Assembly: GCA_905214305.1 (NCBI GenBank)
Contig: CAJMLK010000017.1
Span: 1 to 55,460, forward strand
Length of the DNA stretch: 55,460 nucleotides
Source: an uncultured bacterium
GTDB taxonomy: Bacteria > Desulfobacterota > Desulfovibrionia > Desulfovibrionales > Desulfovibrionaceae
Direction of reading: 5' to 3'
This document shows, piece after piece, positions 9,064 to 15,588 of the stretch. Both the position numbers and the translations under genes were made by a program. Under the pieces are notes generated by a model that saw only the letters and a program-made list of their open reading frames with translations, was not told the DNA's origin and searched no databases. Numbering within the stretch: the first letter of the stretch is position 1; every line of letters starts with the position of its first letter.

Positions 9064-9098
9064 AAAAAGGGCCGCCGGCGGTTTGCCTGCGGCCCTTT
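9064..9098 (-). terminator. Attenuator terminator of the aromatic operon
   Basis: On the minus strand a perfect 10-bp stem (AAAGGGCCGC pairing with GCGGCCCTTT; arms 9098-9089 and 9075-9066) closes a 13-base loop and is followed directly by five U residues. It lies between the leader peptide and the first structural gene, so it would stop transcription before the operon. Confidence 0.9.
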
Positions 9099-9147
9099 GA
9101 ACTTCCTAACTTGTTTTTTAGCGTCAGCGAAGCTCCCGACCACAGGC
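9085..9147 (-). promoter_or_regulatory. Antiterminator pairing alternative to the attenuator
   Basis: The minus-strand segment GCCTGTGGTC (9147-9138), which lies in leader codons 28-31, can pair over ten bases (two G-U) with GGCCGCAGGC (9094-9085). The second segment supplies most of the ascending arm of the terminator, so the two structures exclude each other. A ribosome stalled on the aromatic codons just upstream would leave the first segment free; one that reaches the stop codon would cover it. Confidence 0.8.
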
Positions 9148-9228
9148 ATCCATAAAGTACGCAAAAAAATACCAGCTATAAAAGCCAGCGGCGTAGGCGG
9201 AGGTGTGGTTGGAAGAAATGCGTTGCAT
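9124..9228 (-). CDS. Aromatic leader peptide (34 aa)
   Basis: A short open frame not previously marked. It encodes MQRISSNHTSAYAAG, then FYSWYFFAYF, then MDACGRELR and a TGA stop. Nine of 34 residues are Phe, Tyr or Trp, eight of them within ten codons (16-25). It has an AAGGA ribosome site six bases before the ATG and lies just downstream of a promoter and just upstream of a terminator/antiterminator pair. The arrangement matches amino-acid attenuation leaders such as pheL or trpL, but here all three aromatic amino acids are represented, matching an operon that makes the common precursor plus Phe and Tyr. The product itself is probably not functional. Confidence 0.88.
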   Translation of the reverse strand: MQRISSNHTSAYAAGFYSWYFFAYFMDACGRELR

Positions 9229-9254
9229 GAAAAATCCTTATTGTTTCTTCAAAA

Positions 9255-9283
9255 ACGTTACGCCGGGTAAAAACCGCTGTCAA
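9255..9283 (-). promoter_or_regulatory. Sigma-70-type promoter of the aromatic operon
   Basis: Perfect -35 TTGACA (9283-9278, minus strand), a 17-base spacer, and -10 TAACGT (9260-9255). The predicted transcript start is near 9248, about 20 bases before the leader peptide ATG. Confidence 0.75.
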
Positions 9284-9824
9284 TACCTTTTACGAAAAAA
9301 ATAAGCGAACGGCTTTTTGTGCGCTGTGGGGGGATATCGTGGCGGAGCAGGCGTAAGACCGGCCTTGGTAACACTCTGGATCGTCAGTGGTTATTTGCAT
9401 GCTTGTGCAGTTTCTTCAGTGGTTTGCGGCAGTGCTCTTGTGCTTAAATGCGCAAATGGCGCTGTTTGAGCAAAAACACTGGTTGATCAACCATTCAGTA
9501 AGGTGTCGTCCTCGTAACGGCGGGTCAAAGAGATTGTCTGCGTGGTCTTTGGTTGAGGACGAGGAAAAGAATATTTTTTTATAAAGTTATAAATATCAGG
9601 TTATTAAATGTGTTTGGAGACGGGGCGCCCGTGCCGGGAGAAAGTTTGCCTTGACAGCCTTGGGAAAGTTTTCTTAAAAGAAGACATGCCAAATGTTAAC
9701 ATTTAACTTTATACAATTTAAAATGCACGTCCGCGTGCATCCTGCCGAACTCACGCTGCCGACCTCGGCATCGGACAGGACGGACGCCCGGCATTTTGAT
9801 GAACCCAAGCATCAGGAGGCAAAA
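9284..9824. other. Intergenic region upstream of the cysteine/cysteate module
   Basis: About 540 bp between divergent transcription units with no convincing gene; a 65-codon frame at 9387-9584 lacks a ribosome site and family features. It holds a perfect 12-bp palindrome GGTTGATCAACC (9481-9492), a candidate promoter at 9651-9680, a perfect 14-bp palindrome AAATGTTAACATTT (9691-9704) and a small hairpin, ATGCACG/CGTGCAT, at 9723-9740 in the leader of the lyase gene. Confidence 0.6.
9651..9680 (+). promoter_or_regulatory. Candidate promoter of the D-cysteine desulfhydrase gene
   Basis: TTGACA at 9651-9656, an 18-base spacer and TAAAAG at 9675-9680. The perfect palindrome AAATGTTAACATTT begins eleven bases after the -10 box, near the expected transcript start, where a repressor could act. 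Confidence 0.55.
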
Positions 9825-10826
9825 ATGAATCTCAGCAAATTTCCGCGTAGAGGATATGTGAAGGAGGCTACTCCTCTGGAGTTTCTGCCAACCTTCAGCA
9901 AGGCCCTTGGCGGCAGGGTCAACGTGTGGATCAAGCGCGACGACCTTTTGCCGGGGACCAGCGGGGGCAACAAGACCCGCAAGCTTGATTTTGCCATTGC
10001 CGACGCCCTGTCCAAAGGTGCGGATACCATCATCACCTGCGGGGCCGTGCAGTCCAACCACTGCCGTCTTACCCTGGCATGGTCGGTAAAAGAGGGGCTG
10101 GACTGCCATCTGGTGCTGGAAGAGCGCGTTGCCGGCAGCTATAATCCCGAAGCTTCGGGCAACAATTTTCTTTTCCGTCTCCTTGGCGTCAAGAGCACCA
10201 CAGTGGTTCCCGGCGGCAGCCCCATGATGCAGGAAATGGAAAAACTGGCCGAAAAGCTGCGGGCCGAGGGCCGCAAGCCGTACATCATCCCCGGTGGTGC
10301 TTCCAATGCCATCGGCGCTCTGGGCTACGTGCAGTGCGCGCAGGAAATCATGCAGCAGATGTTTGACCGCGGCCTTGACTTTGACCACATGGTCGTCCCC
10401 AGCGGCAGCGCCGGAACCCATGCGGGTGTTTTGCTGGGCATGCTGGGCTGCAATATGAATATCCCCGTGACGGGCATTGGCGTGAACCGCAAAAAGCCCG
10501 TACAGGAAGAAGCTGTGTATTCTCTCATGCTGGAAACCGCGGGGCTTCTGGGCGTTGGCGCTTCCTTGCCCAGAGAAGCAGTGGTGGCCTACGATGACTA
10601 CGTGGGGCCCGGCTATTCACTGCCCACTGCCGCCATGGTGGAGGCGGTGCGCCTGCTCGCCTCTACAGAAAGCATTCTTCTTGACCCGGTGTATTCCGGC
10701 AAGGCCATGTCGGGCCTGATTGATCTTGTGCGCAAAGACCATTTTGCCGCAGGCTCCAATGTGCTTTTCCTGCACACGGGCGGTTCGCCTGCCCTGTACG
10801 CCTATCTTGACGAATTTCGCCAATAG
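9825..10826 (+). CDS. D-cysteine desulfhydrase / (R)-cysteate sulfo-lyase family PLP enzyme
   Basis: A fold-type II PLP enzyme of the ACC-deaminase/DcyD family, 333 residues. The PLP lysine is in TSGGNKTRKLDFA; CGAVQSNHCRLT supplies the substrate/PLP contacts, and the phosphate-binding loop is likely VVPSGSAGTHAGVL. D-cysteine desulfhydrase gives pyruvate, ammonia and sulfide; the close homologue CuyA splits (R)-cysteate to pyruvate, ammonia and sulfite. Sequence reading alone does not separate them. The next genes are an NhaC-type transporter and a GntR regulator, which fits an uptake-and-degradation module for a sulfur amino acid. In a sulfate reducer, sulfite from cysteate could serve as electron acceptor (inference). 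The ATG at 9825 has AGGAGG seven bases upstream. Confidence 0.85.
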   Translation: MNLSKFPRRGYVKEATPLEFLPTFSKALGGRVNVWIKRDDLLPGTSGGNKTRKLDFAIADALSKGADTIITCGAVQSNHCRLTLAWSVKEGLDCHLVLEERVAGSYNPEASGNNFLFRLLGVKSTTVVPGGSPMMQEMEKLAEKLRAEGRKPYIIPGGASNAIGALGYVQCAQEIMQQMFDRGLDFDHMVVPSGSAGTHAGVLLGMLGCNMNIPVTGIGVNRKKPVQEEAVYSLMLETAGLLGVGASLPREAVVAYDDYVGPGYSLPTAAMVEAVRLLASTESILLDPVYSGKAMSGLIDLVRKDHFAAGSNVLFLHTGGSPALYAYLDEFRQ

Positions 10827-10833
10827 ACGGCGC

Positions 10834-10859
10834 GGGCCGCGTGGCTGACCACGCGGCCC
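10834..10859 (+). terminator. Intercistronic hairpin after the desulfhydrase gene
   Basis: A perfect 11-bp stem, GGGCCGCGTGG pairing with CCACGCGGCCC, around a CTGA loop. No U-tract follows, so it is more likely an mRNA 3'-end stabiliser or partial terminator between lyase and transporter than a full stop. Confidence 0.6.
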
Positions 10860-10896
10860 CGATGTTATATTTCCCCCAGGGGAGAGGAAAAGAACC

Positions 10897-12300
10897 ATGC
10901 AGAATGACAAGTTGAAAATGTACGGCGGCATATGGGGCGGGCTTGTTCCCCTTGCCATACTGGTGGTGGGGCTTGTGTGGCTTTCTGTAGCGGGGCGGGG
11001 AGGGACCAAGCCGTTCTGGGCCTGCGCATGGATGGCGCTGGCAGTGGGGCTGTTTTTTGCCAGAAGCAAAGAGGAATATTGCAAGGCCGCCATGCGCGGC
11101 ATCGGTGACAAGACAGGCATTGTCATCGTAACGGCCTGGCTGTTCGCGGGGGTGTTCGGCAAGCTGATGGCGGCCGGGGGGCTGGTGGATGGTCTGTTGT
11201 GGCTCGGCATGACCACAGGGGCGCAGGGGGCGGTGTTTACCCTGCTGGTTTTTGCTGCTGCCATGCTTTTTTCACTGGGTACGGGAACCAGCACCGGAAC
11301 ATGCATTGCCCTGACGCCGGTACTGTATCCGGCGGGGTATTTTCTGGGGGCTGACCCGGCCATGCTCGGGCTGGCAATTCTGTCCGGCGCGGCCTTTGGC
11401 GACAATCTGGCCCCCATATCAGACACGACCATCGTGTCTGCCTACACGCAGGGAGCCACCATGCGTGATGTGGTGCGAAGCCGTTTTCCTCTCTGCATTG
11501 TGGCGGCAACCTTTACCGCGCTGGTGTTCATGATCTTCGGGGGCGGGGGCGAGGCTGCGGTTCTGCCCGCCATACAGGCCGACCTGAATCCGCCCGGCAT
11601 ATTCATGCTGCTGGCCCTCATTGTGGTTGTGGTTGCGGCGCTCAGCGGCAGGCATATCATCGAGTCGCTCATTTACGGTAACGTCACGGCGGCGTTGGTG
11701 GGCATGCTTATCGGCACGCTCAGGCCGGGCGACATTTTCGGCATTCCCGCCAAGGCCGGGGCTTCTACAGGCATTATCCAGTCCGGCATCGACGGCGTGG
11801 TAGGGGCCATTATTTTTGCCATCCTCATTCTTGCCGTTACCCAGATTCTTGTGGAATGTGGCATAATGACCAGGATTCTGGAATTCGCCCACAAGAGTGT
11901 GGTGAGCACCGTACGGCAGGCCGAGCTGTTCATCGTGGGGGTGACCATTCTGGCGTCCATTCCCATTTCCGCCAATGCTCCGGCGGAACTGCTGGTGGGG
12001 CCGAGCCTTGTGCGCCCCATAGGCGAAAAATTCAACCTTGCTCCGGCACGGCGCGCAAACCTCATGGACTGCGCGGTATGCACAATCTTCTTTATCCTGC
12101 CGTGGCACATTGTGGTGGCCGCATGGTACGGCGCCATGGTGAGCGCCGCCGAAAGTTACGGTATTGCGGCGCCGCCCATCAGTACGGCCCTGTATAATCC
12201 GTATTCGTGGGCTTTGCTGGCAGTGCTGATATTCTCTGCCGTCACCGGTTGGAACCGTCGTTATGCCACGCCTGAGGACACAGTGACAGAAACGGCCTGA
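10897..12300 (+). CDS. NhaC-family Na+/H+ antiporter-type transporter
   Basis: A 467-residue inner-membrane protein with about eleven or twelve hydrophobic segments. Recognisable family features are GTGTSTGTCIALTPVLYPAG, the helix-break region GAAFGDNLAPISDTTIVSAYTQGA (very characteristic of NhaC/YuiF-type antiporters) and SANAPAELLVGPSLVRPIGE. Annotated members exchange Na+ for H+, but several NhaC-type proteins sit beside amino-acid catabolic genes and probably carry amino acids. Its place 70 bp after the PLP lyase and before a GntR regulator suggests uptake of the lyase substrate (inference). The start has GGAGAGGA upstream. A 27-bp tandem duplication covers its stop codon. Confidence 0.85.
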   Translation: MQNDKLKMYGGIWGGLVPLAILVVGLVWLSVAGRGGTKPFWACAWMALAVGLFFARSKEEYCKAAMRGIGDKTGIVIVTAWLFAGVFGKLMAAGGLVDGLLWLGMTTGAQGAVFTLLVFAAAMLFSLGTGTSTGTCIALTPVLYPAGYFLGADPAMLGLAILSGAAFGDNLAPISDTTIVSAYTQGATMRDVVRSRFPLCIVAATFTALVFMIFGGGGEAAVLPAIQADLNPPGIFMLLALIVVVVAALSGRHIIESLIYGNVTAALVGMLIGTLRPGDIFGIPAKAGASTGIIQSGIDGVVGAIIFAILILAVTQILVECGIMTRILEFAHKSVVSTVRQAELFIVGVTILASIPISANAPAELLVGPSLVRPIGEKFNLAPARRANLMDCAVCTIFFILPWHIVVAAWYGAMVSAAESYGIAAPPISTALYNPYSWALLAVLIFSAVTGWNRRYATPEDTVTETA

Positions 12301-12344
12301 TAGACCGGCCGAACACTAACGGCCTGATGCACCGGCCGAACACT
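12291..12344 (+). repeat. 27-bp tandem duplication over the transporter stop codon
   Basis: Two consecutive 27-bp units starting AACGGCCTGAT and ending CCGAACACT (12291-12317 and 12318-12344) differ at only two positions. The first unit contains the TGA stop of the transporter, so the duplication did not change the reading frame. Confidence 0.85.
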
Positions 12345-12360
12345 CTGTGTCATACTCAGG

Positions 12361-12396
12361 GGCGGCAGGCGGAATGCTTTTATTCCGGCTGCCGCC
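12361..12396 (+). terminator. Strong hairpin downstream of the transporter gene
   Basis: Fifteen-base arms (12361-12375 and 12382-12396), pairing with a single G-G mismatch, close a 6-base loop. There is no U-tract immediately after it (TTTTTT occurs about 25 bases later), so it is a probable transcript end or stabiliser for the lyase-transporter operon. Confidence 0.55.
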
Positions 12397-12538
12397 ACTT
12401 CAATTGTATCAACAGGGCTTTTTTGCGGATAACTGCATTGCAGGACCATTCTGGCGGCAGGGGGAGCAGGCGTCGGCTGCCGGGGCGTTGATACCGTTTA
12501 TCTGGATGAACACGGGCCGAAGCGGGCGTCATGCAGAC

Positions 12539-12560
12539 GTTGGGAATATATATTTCCAAC
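12539..12560. promoter_or_regulatory. 22-bp near-perfect palindrome upstream of gntR, candidate operator
   Basis: GTTGGGAATATATATTTCCAAC reads the same on both strands except at one symmetric pair. It lies 73 bp before the regulator start and its centre resembles a -10 box. Symmetric sites of this size next to a GntR gene are often self-operators (inference). Confidence 0.55.
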
Positions 12561-12632
12561 GGTAACATGCTCTATGGACAAGGCATCATAATTTGCTAAG
12601 ACTATCCAAGGCAAACACATGAGGAGCAAACA

Positions 12633-13286
12633 TTGAGCCACGTTCAGACTTACAGCGCACAGGCCATAGACTACATCAAGCAGTGTCTGCTTGACGGAAG
12701 GCTTGCGCCCGGCGATCCCATCCGCGAAACAGAAATTGCCGAGCATCTTGGCATCAGCCGCGGCCCTGTGCGCGAAGCACTGCAAACCCTTCTGCAGCAG
12801 GGTCTTGTTACTGGGCTGCCGCAAAAGGCCAAGCATATCCGGCATCTTACGGCTCAGGAAATTGAAGACAGCTATTGCCTCGGGGGAACGCTTGAAGGGG
12901 CCTGCATTGTGCAGTCCATGAGCAAGTGGGATGACGCCGCTCTGGCCGAGGTCAAGGCCATACTGGACGAGATGGCGCGGCAAAGCCGCAGTGCCACGGG
13001 GCTTTCGAGCATGAGCCTTGTGGACGAAGCCTTTCATGATGCGCTGCTTTCGCGCTGCTCCAACAGGCTGATGGTCAATACGGCGCGTAATTCCTGCGCC
13101 CATATTTCAAAGTTTCTCTACTATAAATGCTGGGATACGCTTTTTTCACCTCAGGAATTCTATGAGCGCCACACGGTTATTTATGATGCCCTGTGCAGCC
13201 GTGACCAGCAGCGTATCGAGCGCGTCCTGCGTGAGCACTATGCCGAGTCCGGGCGGCGTCTTGGGCTTCAGTGCGGCCAGCGCTAG
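12633..13286 (+). CDS. GntR-family transcriptional regulator with FCD domain
   Basis: A 217-residue regulator. The N-terminal winged helix (residues 5-70) carries IREVEIAEHLGISRGPVREALQTL-type sequence (here IRETEIAEHLGISRGPVREAL), the GntR signature. Residues 75-210 form an all-helical FCD ligand domain with the expected metal-binding His/Asp positions (DEAFHDALLSRCSN, then ERHTVIYDAL). FCD regulators respond to organic or amino acids. The start is TTG at 12633, with GAGGAGC eight bases upstream; no in-frame ATG fits the domain boundary. It probably controls the lyase and transporter genes just upstream and itself (inference). Its own promoter region holds a 22-bp palindrome. Confidence 0.9.
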   Translation: MSHVQTYSAQAIDYIKQCLLDGRLAPGDPIRETEIAEHLGISRGPVREALQTLLQQGLVTGLPQKAKHIRHLTAQEIEDSYCLGGTLEGACIVQSMSKWDDAALAEVKAILDEMARQSRSATGLSSMSLVDEAFHDALLSRCSNRLMVNTARNSCAHISKFLYYKCWDTLFSPQEFYERHTVIYDALCSRDQQRIERVLREHYAESGRRLGLQCGQR

Positions 13287-13328
13287 GCAGGAGCGGCTCA
13301 TCGTAAACGTATGCTCTGCGCGGACATC

Positions 13329-13364
13329 GAGCGGATCAACGTTGAGAATGCACATTCTTGAAGG
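13329..13364 (-). repeat. Dispersed palindromic element, copy on minus strand
   Basis: Read on the minus strand, this 36-base segment matches the element at 49480-49515 at 28 of 36 positions and is also related to 34067-34104. The common core is a TTGAGAAT-type hairpin followed by GTTGATC(T/C)GCTC. Confidence 0.65.
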
Positions 13365-13367
13365 TTA

Positions 13368-13394
13368 GGGCACGCATCGCTTTGATGCGTGCCC
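13368..13394 (+). terminator. Hairpin downstream of gntR
   Basis: A perfect 11-bp stem, GGGCACGCATC pairing with GATGCGTGCCC, with a five-base loop. No U-tract follows, but a second, canonical terminator lies 21 bases later. Confidence 0.6.
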
Positions 13395-13415
13395 GCGCAA
13401 GACTGGATAAAGCAC

Positions 13416-13436
13416 GCCCGGCTTGCCGGGCTTTTT
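13416..13436 (+). terminator. Rho-independent terminator after gntR
   Basis: GCCCGG, loop CTTG, CCGGGC, then five U residues. It ends plus-strand transcription before the convergent DHH gene. Confidence 0.8.
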
Positions 13437-13490
13437 GTTGTGGCATGGCGGCCTCGAAAGCAGGCCGTCGCCAGGAGCCGGTAACGCTGT

Positions 13491-14546
13491 TCAGGAGGTG
13501 CGGGGGCTGCCCTTGTCGTCAGCGGGAGGGCACGTGACGCGGCGCAGTTTGCGCGTTTGCAGGCGCTTCAGCACAAAGTCCGCCACCTTGACGTTTTCCG
13601 GAACCGCTGCCAGCGGAAACTCCGCCCTGCCCATGTTGCGGTGGCCTCCGGCCTGACCCACATCGTAAAAGCAGGCGTCAGCCAGACGGCCGATATCGCG
13701 CCCGCCGTCGCCGCGAAAGATGACGATGACGGTTTTACCCACAATGCCGCTTACGGCAATCCACTTCAGCCCGTGTACCCGGGTGAAAAAGTCCGCCACA
13801 GCCACCAGCAGATCCGCGCTGTTGACCTCATTGAGCCAGGCAAAGGCCCCGCTGCCCCGGCAGTCGGTAAGGCTGCGAAAGGCGCGTGAAAAGAGGGGCA
13901 GCCAGTCGCGCAGGTATTCACTGCGCACAATGCGTCGCAACAGATTGTTGTCCGCATGGCGTGAAAGCCATTGATATGCGCGAAAATCGTCCTCATCTCC
14001 CGAACGCTCGAAAGCGCCCGTGTCGGTGCGTATGCCGTAAAGCAGCGCGGTCGCCAGCCGGGGGCCGGGCCGCATGCGCAGCCCCTGCATATAGCGGGTC
14101 ATCATGGTGCTTGTGGCCCCGAGGCCGGGGCGGATGTCGCAATAGGCACTGGGGGAGTATGGCGATTCGTCCGAGGCGGCCGGCAGGGGATGGTGGTCGA
14201 TGACGCAGTCAAAGACAATGCCGTGAAAAGATTTATGGTGGTGCGGCTGCGAGTCCACGATGGCAAAGCGGTTGTACTGGTCGGCCTTTTCCGGCTGCCA
14301 CATGCGCACCGGAATGCGCAGGTAGCGTATCATGGCGAGATTGTCGGGCCGGGTGACTTCGTTGACGCGGGCAATGTCGGCGTTGTGAACCTTTGGCAGC
14401 AGGATGCGCCTCAGGGCCAGCGCCGAGGCCAGGGCATCGGGGTCGGCATTGATAAGGATGCACCAGCGGTCGTCCTTGTCCAGTGTTTGCCGCCATTGCT
14501 TCATATTGGCGACAAGTTCGGCAGTGGGCAGCATTGCTGTATTCAT
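13491..14546 (-). CDS. DHH-family phosphoesterase (NrnA-like)
   Basis: A 351-residue protein of the DHH/DHHA1 superfamily, which includes nanoRNase/pAp phosphatase NrnA and cyclic-dinucleotide hydrolases. The metal-binding motifs appear in order: NADPDALASALAL (motif I), VDSQP (motif II), CVIDHHPL (the DHH motif) and GIRTDTGAF (motif IV region). The C-terminal part (GKTVIVIFRGDGGRDIGRLA and GHRNMGRAEF) fits a DHHA1 substrate domain with its GG-H-x-x-A/G pattern. Substrate is unknown. The start is uncertain: GGGAGG abuts the ATG at 14546, so the second Met codon (14534) may be used. It reads convergently with gntR and follows the TIM-barrel gene 65 bp upstream on the same strand. Confidence 0.88.
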   Translation of the reverse strand: MNTAMLPTAELVANMKQWRQTLDKDDRWCILINADPDALASALALRRILLPKVHNADIARVNEVTRPDNLAMIRYLRIPVRMWQPEKADQYNRFAIVDSQPHHHKSFHGIVFDCVIDHHPLPAASDESPYSPSAYCDIRPGLGATSTMMTRYMQGLRMRPGPRLATALLYGIRTDTGAFERSGDEDDFRAYQWLSRHADNNLLRRIVRSEYLRDWLPLFSRAFRSLTDCRGSGAFAWLNEVNSADLLVAVADFFTRVHGLKWIAVSGIVGKTVIVIFRGDGGRDIGRLADACFYDVGQAGGHRNMGRAEFPLAAVPENVKVADFVLKRLQTRKLRRVTCPPADDKGSPRTS

Positions 14547-14611
14547 CCTCCCGAGGCCGGTGCCCCTGATTGCACGGCGGGTTCATGCGCCGCATGGCTG
14601 TGTTTTTGCCT

Positions 14612-15550
14612 TCAGCCCCCGAATGCGTCCGGCGTTTTGCCATCAGCAAGGGCTGCCAGAACAGGCAGGGAAGACGCCAGCCCTTCCCATTGGAATACTT
14701 CTACCAGATGTGTGGCTGTGCGCGGGGCATCAGCCATGATGCGCCACGCGATGCGTTTTTGCGCAGGCGTGAGAGCCGTGAGCGGCAGGTGCTGGTCGCC
14801 CTTGCCGGGTGCGCTCCAGTGCAGCAGGCAAGCCTGTGCGGGCAGTGCCGAATGGAGCAGCTTTTCCTGAGCATAGCCGAGGAGATGCCCCACGTCCAGA
14901 CAAAGCCCCAGCTGGTGATCACGAAGAAAGTCTTCACCAAGGCAGGCCACGTCGCTGTGAGCCACATTTTCAAGCAGCAGGGGCGTCTTGCGCAGGGCCG
15001 GTGAGAATTCCCCCGTGCCCGCCCCATCGCGCCAGTGTCGTACAAAGTCTGCCAGCAGGTGACGCTGCCGGGCAGGCGGGGCTTCCGGCGGATGCAGCAC
15101 TGCCGCGCGCGGCGTCAGCCCGGGAACAAGGGGCATGAGCCGCGCCGTGACCGCCGCCGCCGTGTGTGCGGCCCGGCGTGCAGGATCGGCCTGATGCGTG
15201 CCCGTGGCGTCGGGCCAGGGAAGGTCCACAGGCAGGTGAACATGCCAGCGCAGGGGCAGAGCAGCCATGTCTGGCGGCAGATCGGCGGGGCCGTAGTGCA
15301 GGCAGGCATCGGACTCGAAAAGGCACAGGCCCACCTCATCCACCCGTCCCGCGAGAAAACGGGCATTTTCGGCAACACCCGCCGGGATGACAAAGGAAGG
15401 CGCGGCAATGCGCCCGGCAAGGGGGTGGCCGGAAAGAGCCACGGCATGCGTATTGGCCGGAGGCGATGCGGTCAGGCCGCAGGGTGACGGGCTGGTGGGA
15501 AACATTGCTTTGTGTGGGCTGACCGTTACCGGTTCTGCGGGGCGCATCAT
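14612..15550 (-). CDS. Xylose-isomerase-like TIM-barrel protein, candidate cobamide-remodelling CbiR
   Basis: About 312 residues. The core (LAGRIAAPSFVIPAGVAENARFLAGRVDEVGLCLFE) is the first strand and helix of an AP-endonuclease-2/xylose-isomerase-like barrel. Metal-site candidates follow along the fold: the HVHLPVDLPW block, LLLENVAHSD, LCLDVGHLLGY and LLHWSAPGKGDQH. This pattern recalls CbiR, a phosphodiesterase that opens the cobamide nucleotide loop so that the lower ligand can be exchanged; a generic sugar-phosphate isomerase is the alternative. The start at 15550 is chosen for GGAG seven bases upstream. The start codon and part of the ribosome site lie in a perfect 19-bp hairpin. An ATG at 15505 is possible. 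Confidence 0.65.
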   Translation of the reverse strand: MMRPAEPVTVSPHKAMFPTSPSPCGLTASPPANTHAVALSGHPLAGRIAAPSFVIPAGVAENARFLAGRVDEVGLCLFESDACLHYGPADLPPDMAALPLRWHVHLPVDLPWPDATGTHQADPARRAAHTAAAVTARLMPLVPGLTPRAAVLHPPEAPPARQRHLLADFVRHWRDGAGTGEFSPALRKTPLLLENVAHSDVACLGEDFLRDHQLGLCLDVGHLLGYAQEKLLHSALPAQACLLHWSAPGKGDQHLPLTALTPAQKRIAWRIMADAPRTATHLVEVFQWEGLASSLPVLAALADGKTPDAFGG

Positions 15551-15578
15551 ATTGGTGCTCCGCAGAACCGGTAACGGT
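15522..15578 (-). promoter_or_regulatory. Perfect 19-bp hairpin enclosing a start codon
   Basis: Minus-strand arm ACCGTTACCGGTTCTGCGG (15578-15560) pairs without mismatch with CCGCAGAACCGGTAACGGT (15540-15522). The 19-base loop (15559-15541) contains ATGATG at 15550-15545, the preferred start of the downstream gene, while its GGAG ribosome site straddles the stem-loop junction. It begins ten bases after the stop of the M16 peptidase gene. Confidence 0.8.
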
Positions 15579-15588
15579 TGGTTTTCTG

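Noticed and set aside
9387..9584. A 65-codon plus-strand frame starting MVICMLVQFLQWF, considered as another small aromatic-rich leader
   Set aside because: No ribosome site, no following terminator or antiterminator, and it lies far from the start of any gene it could control.
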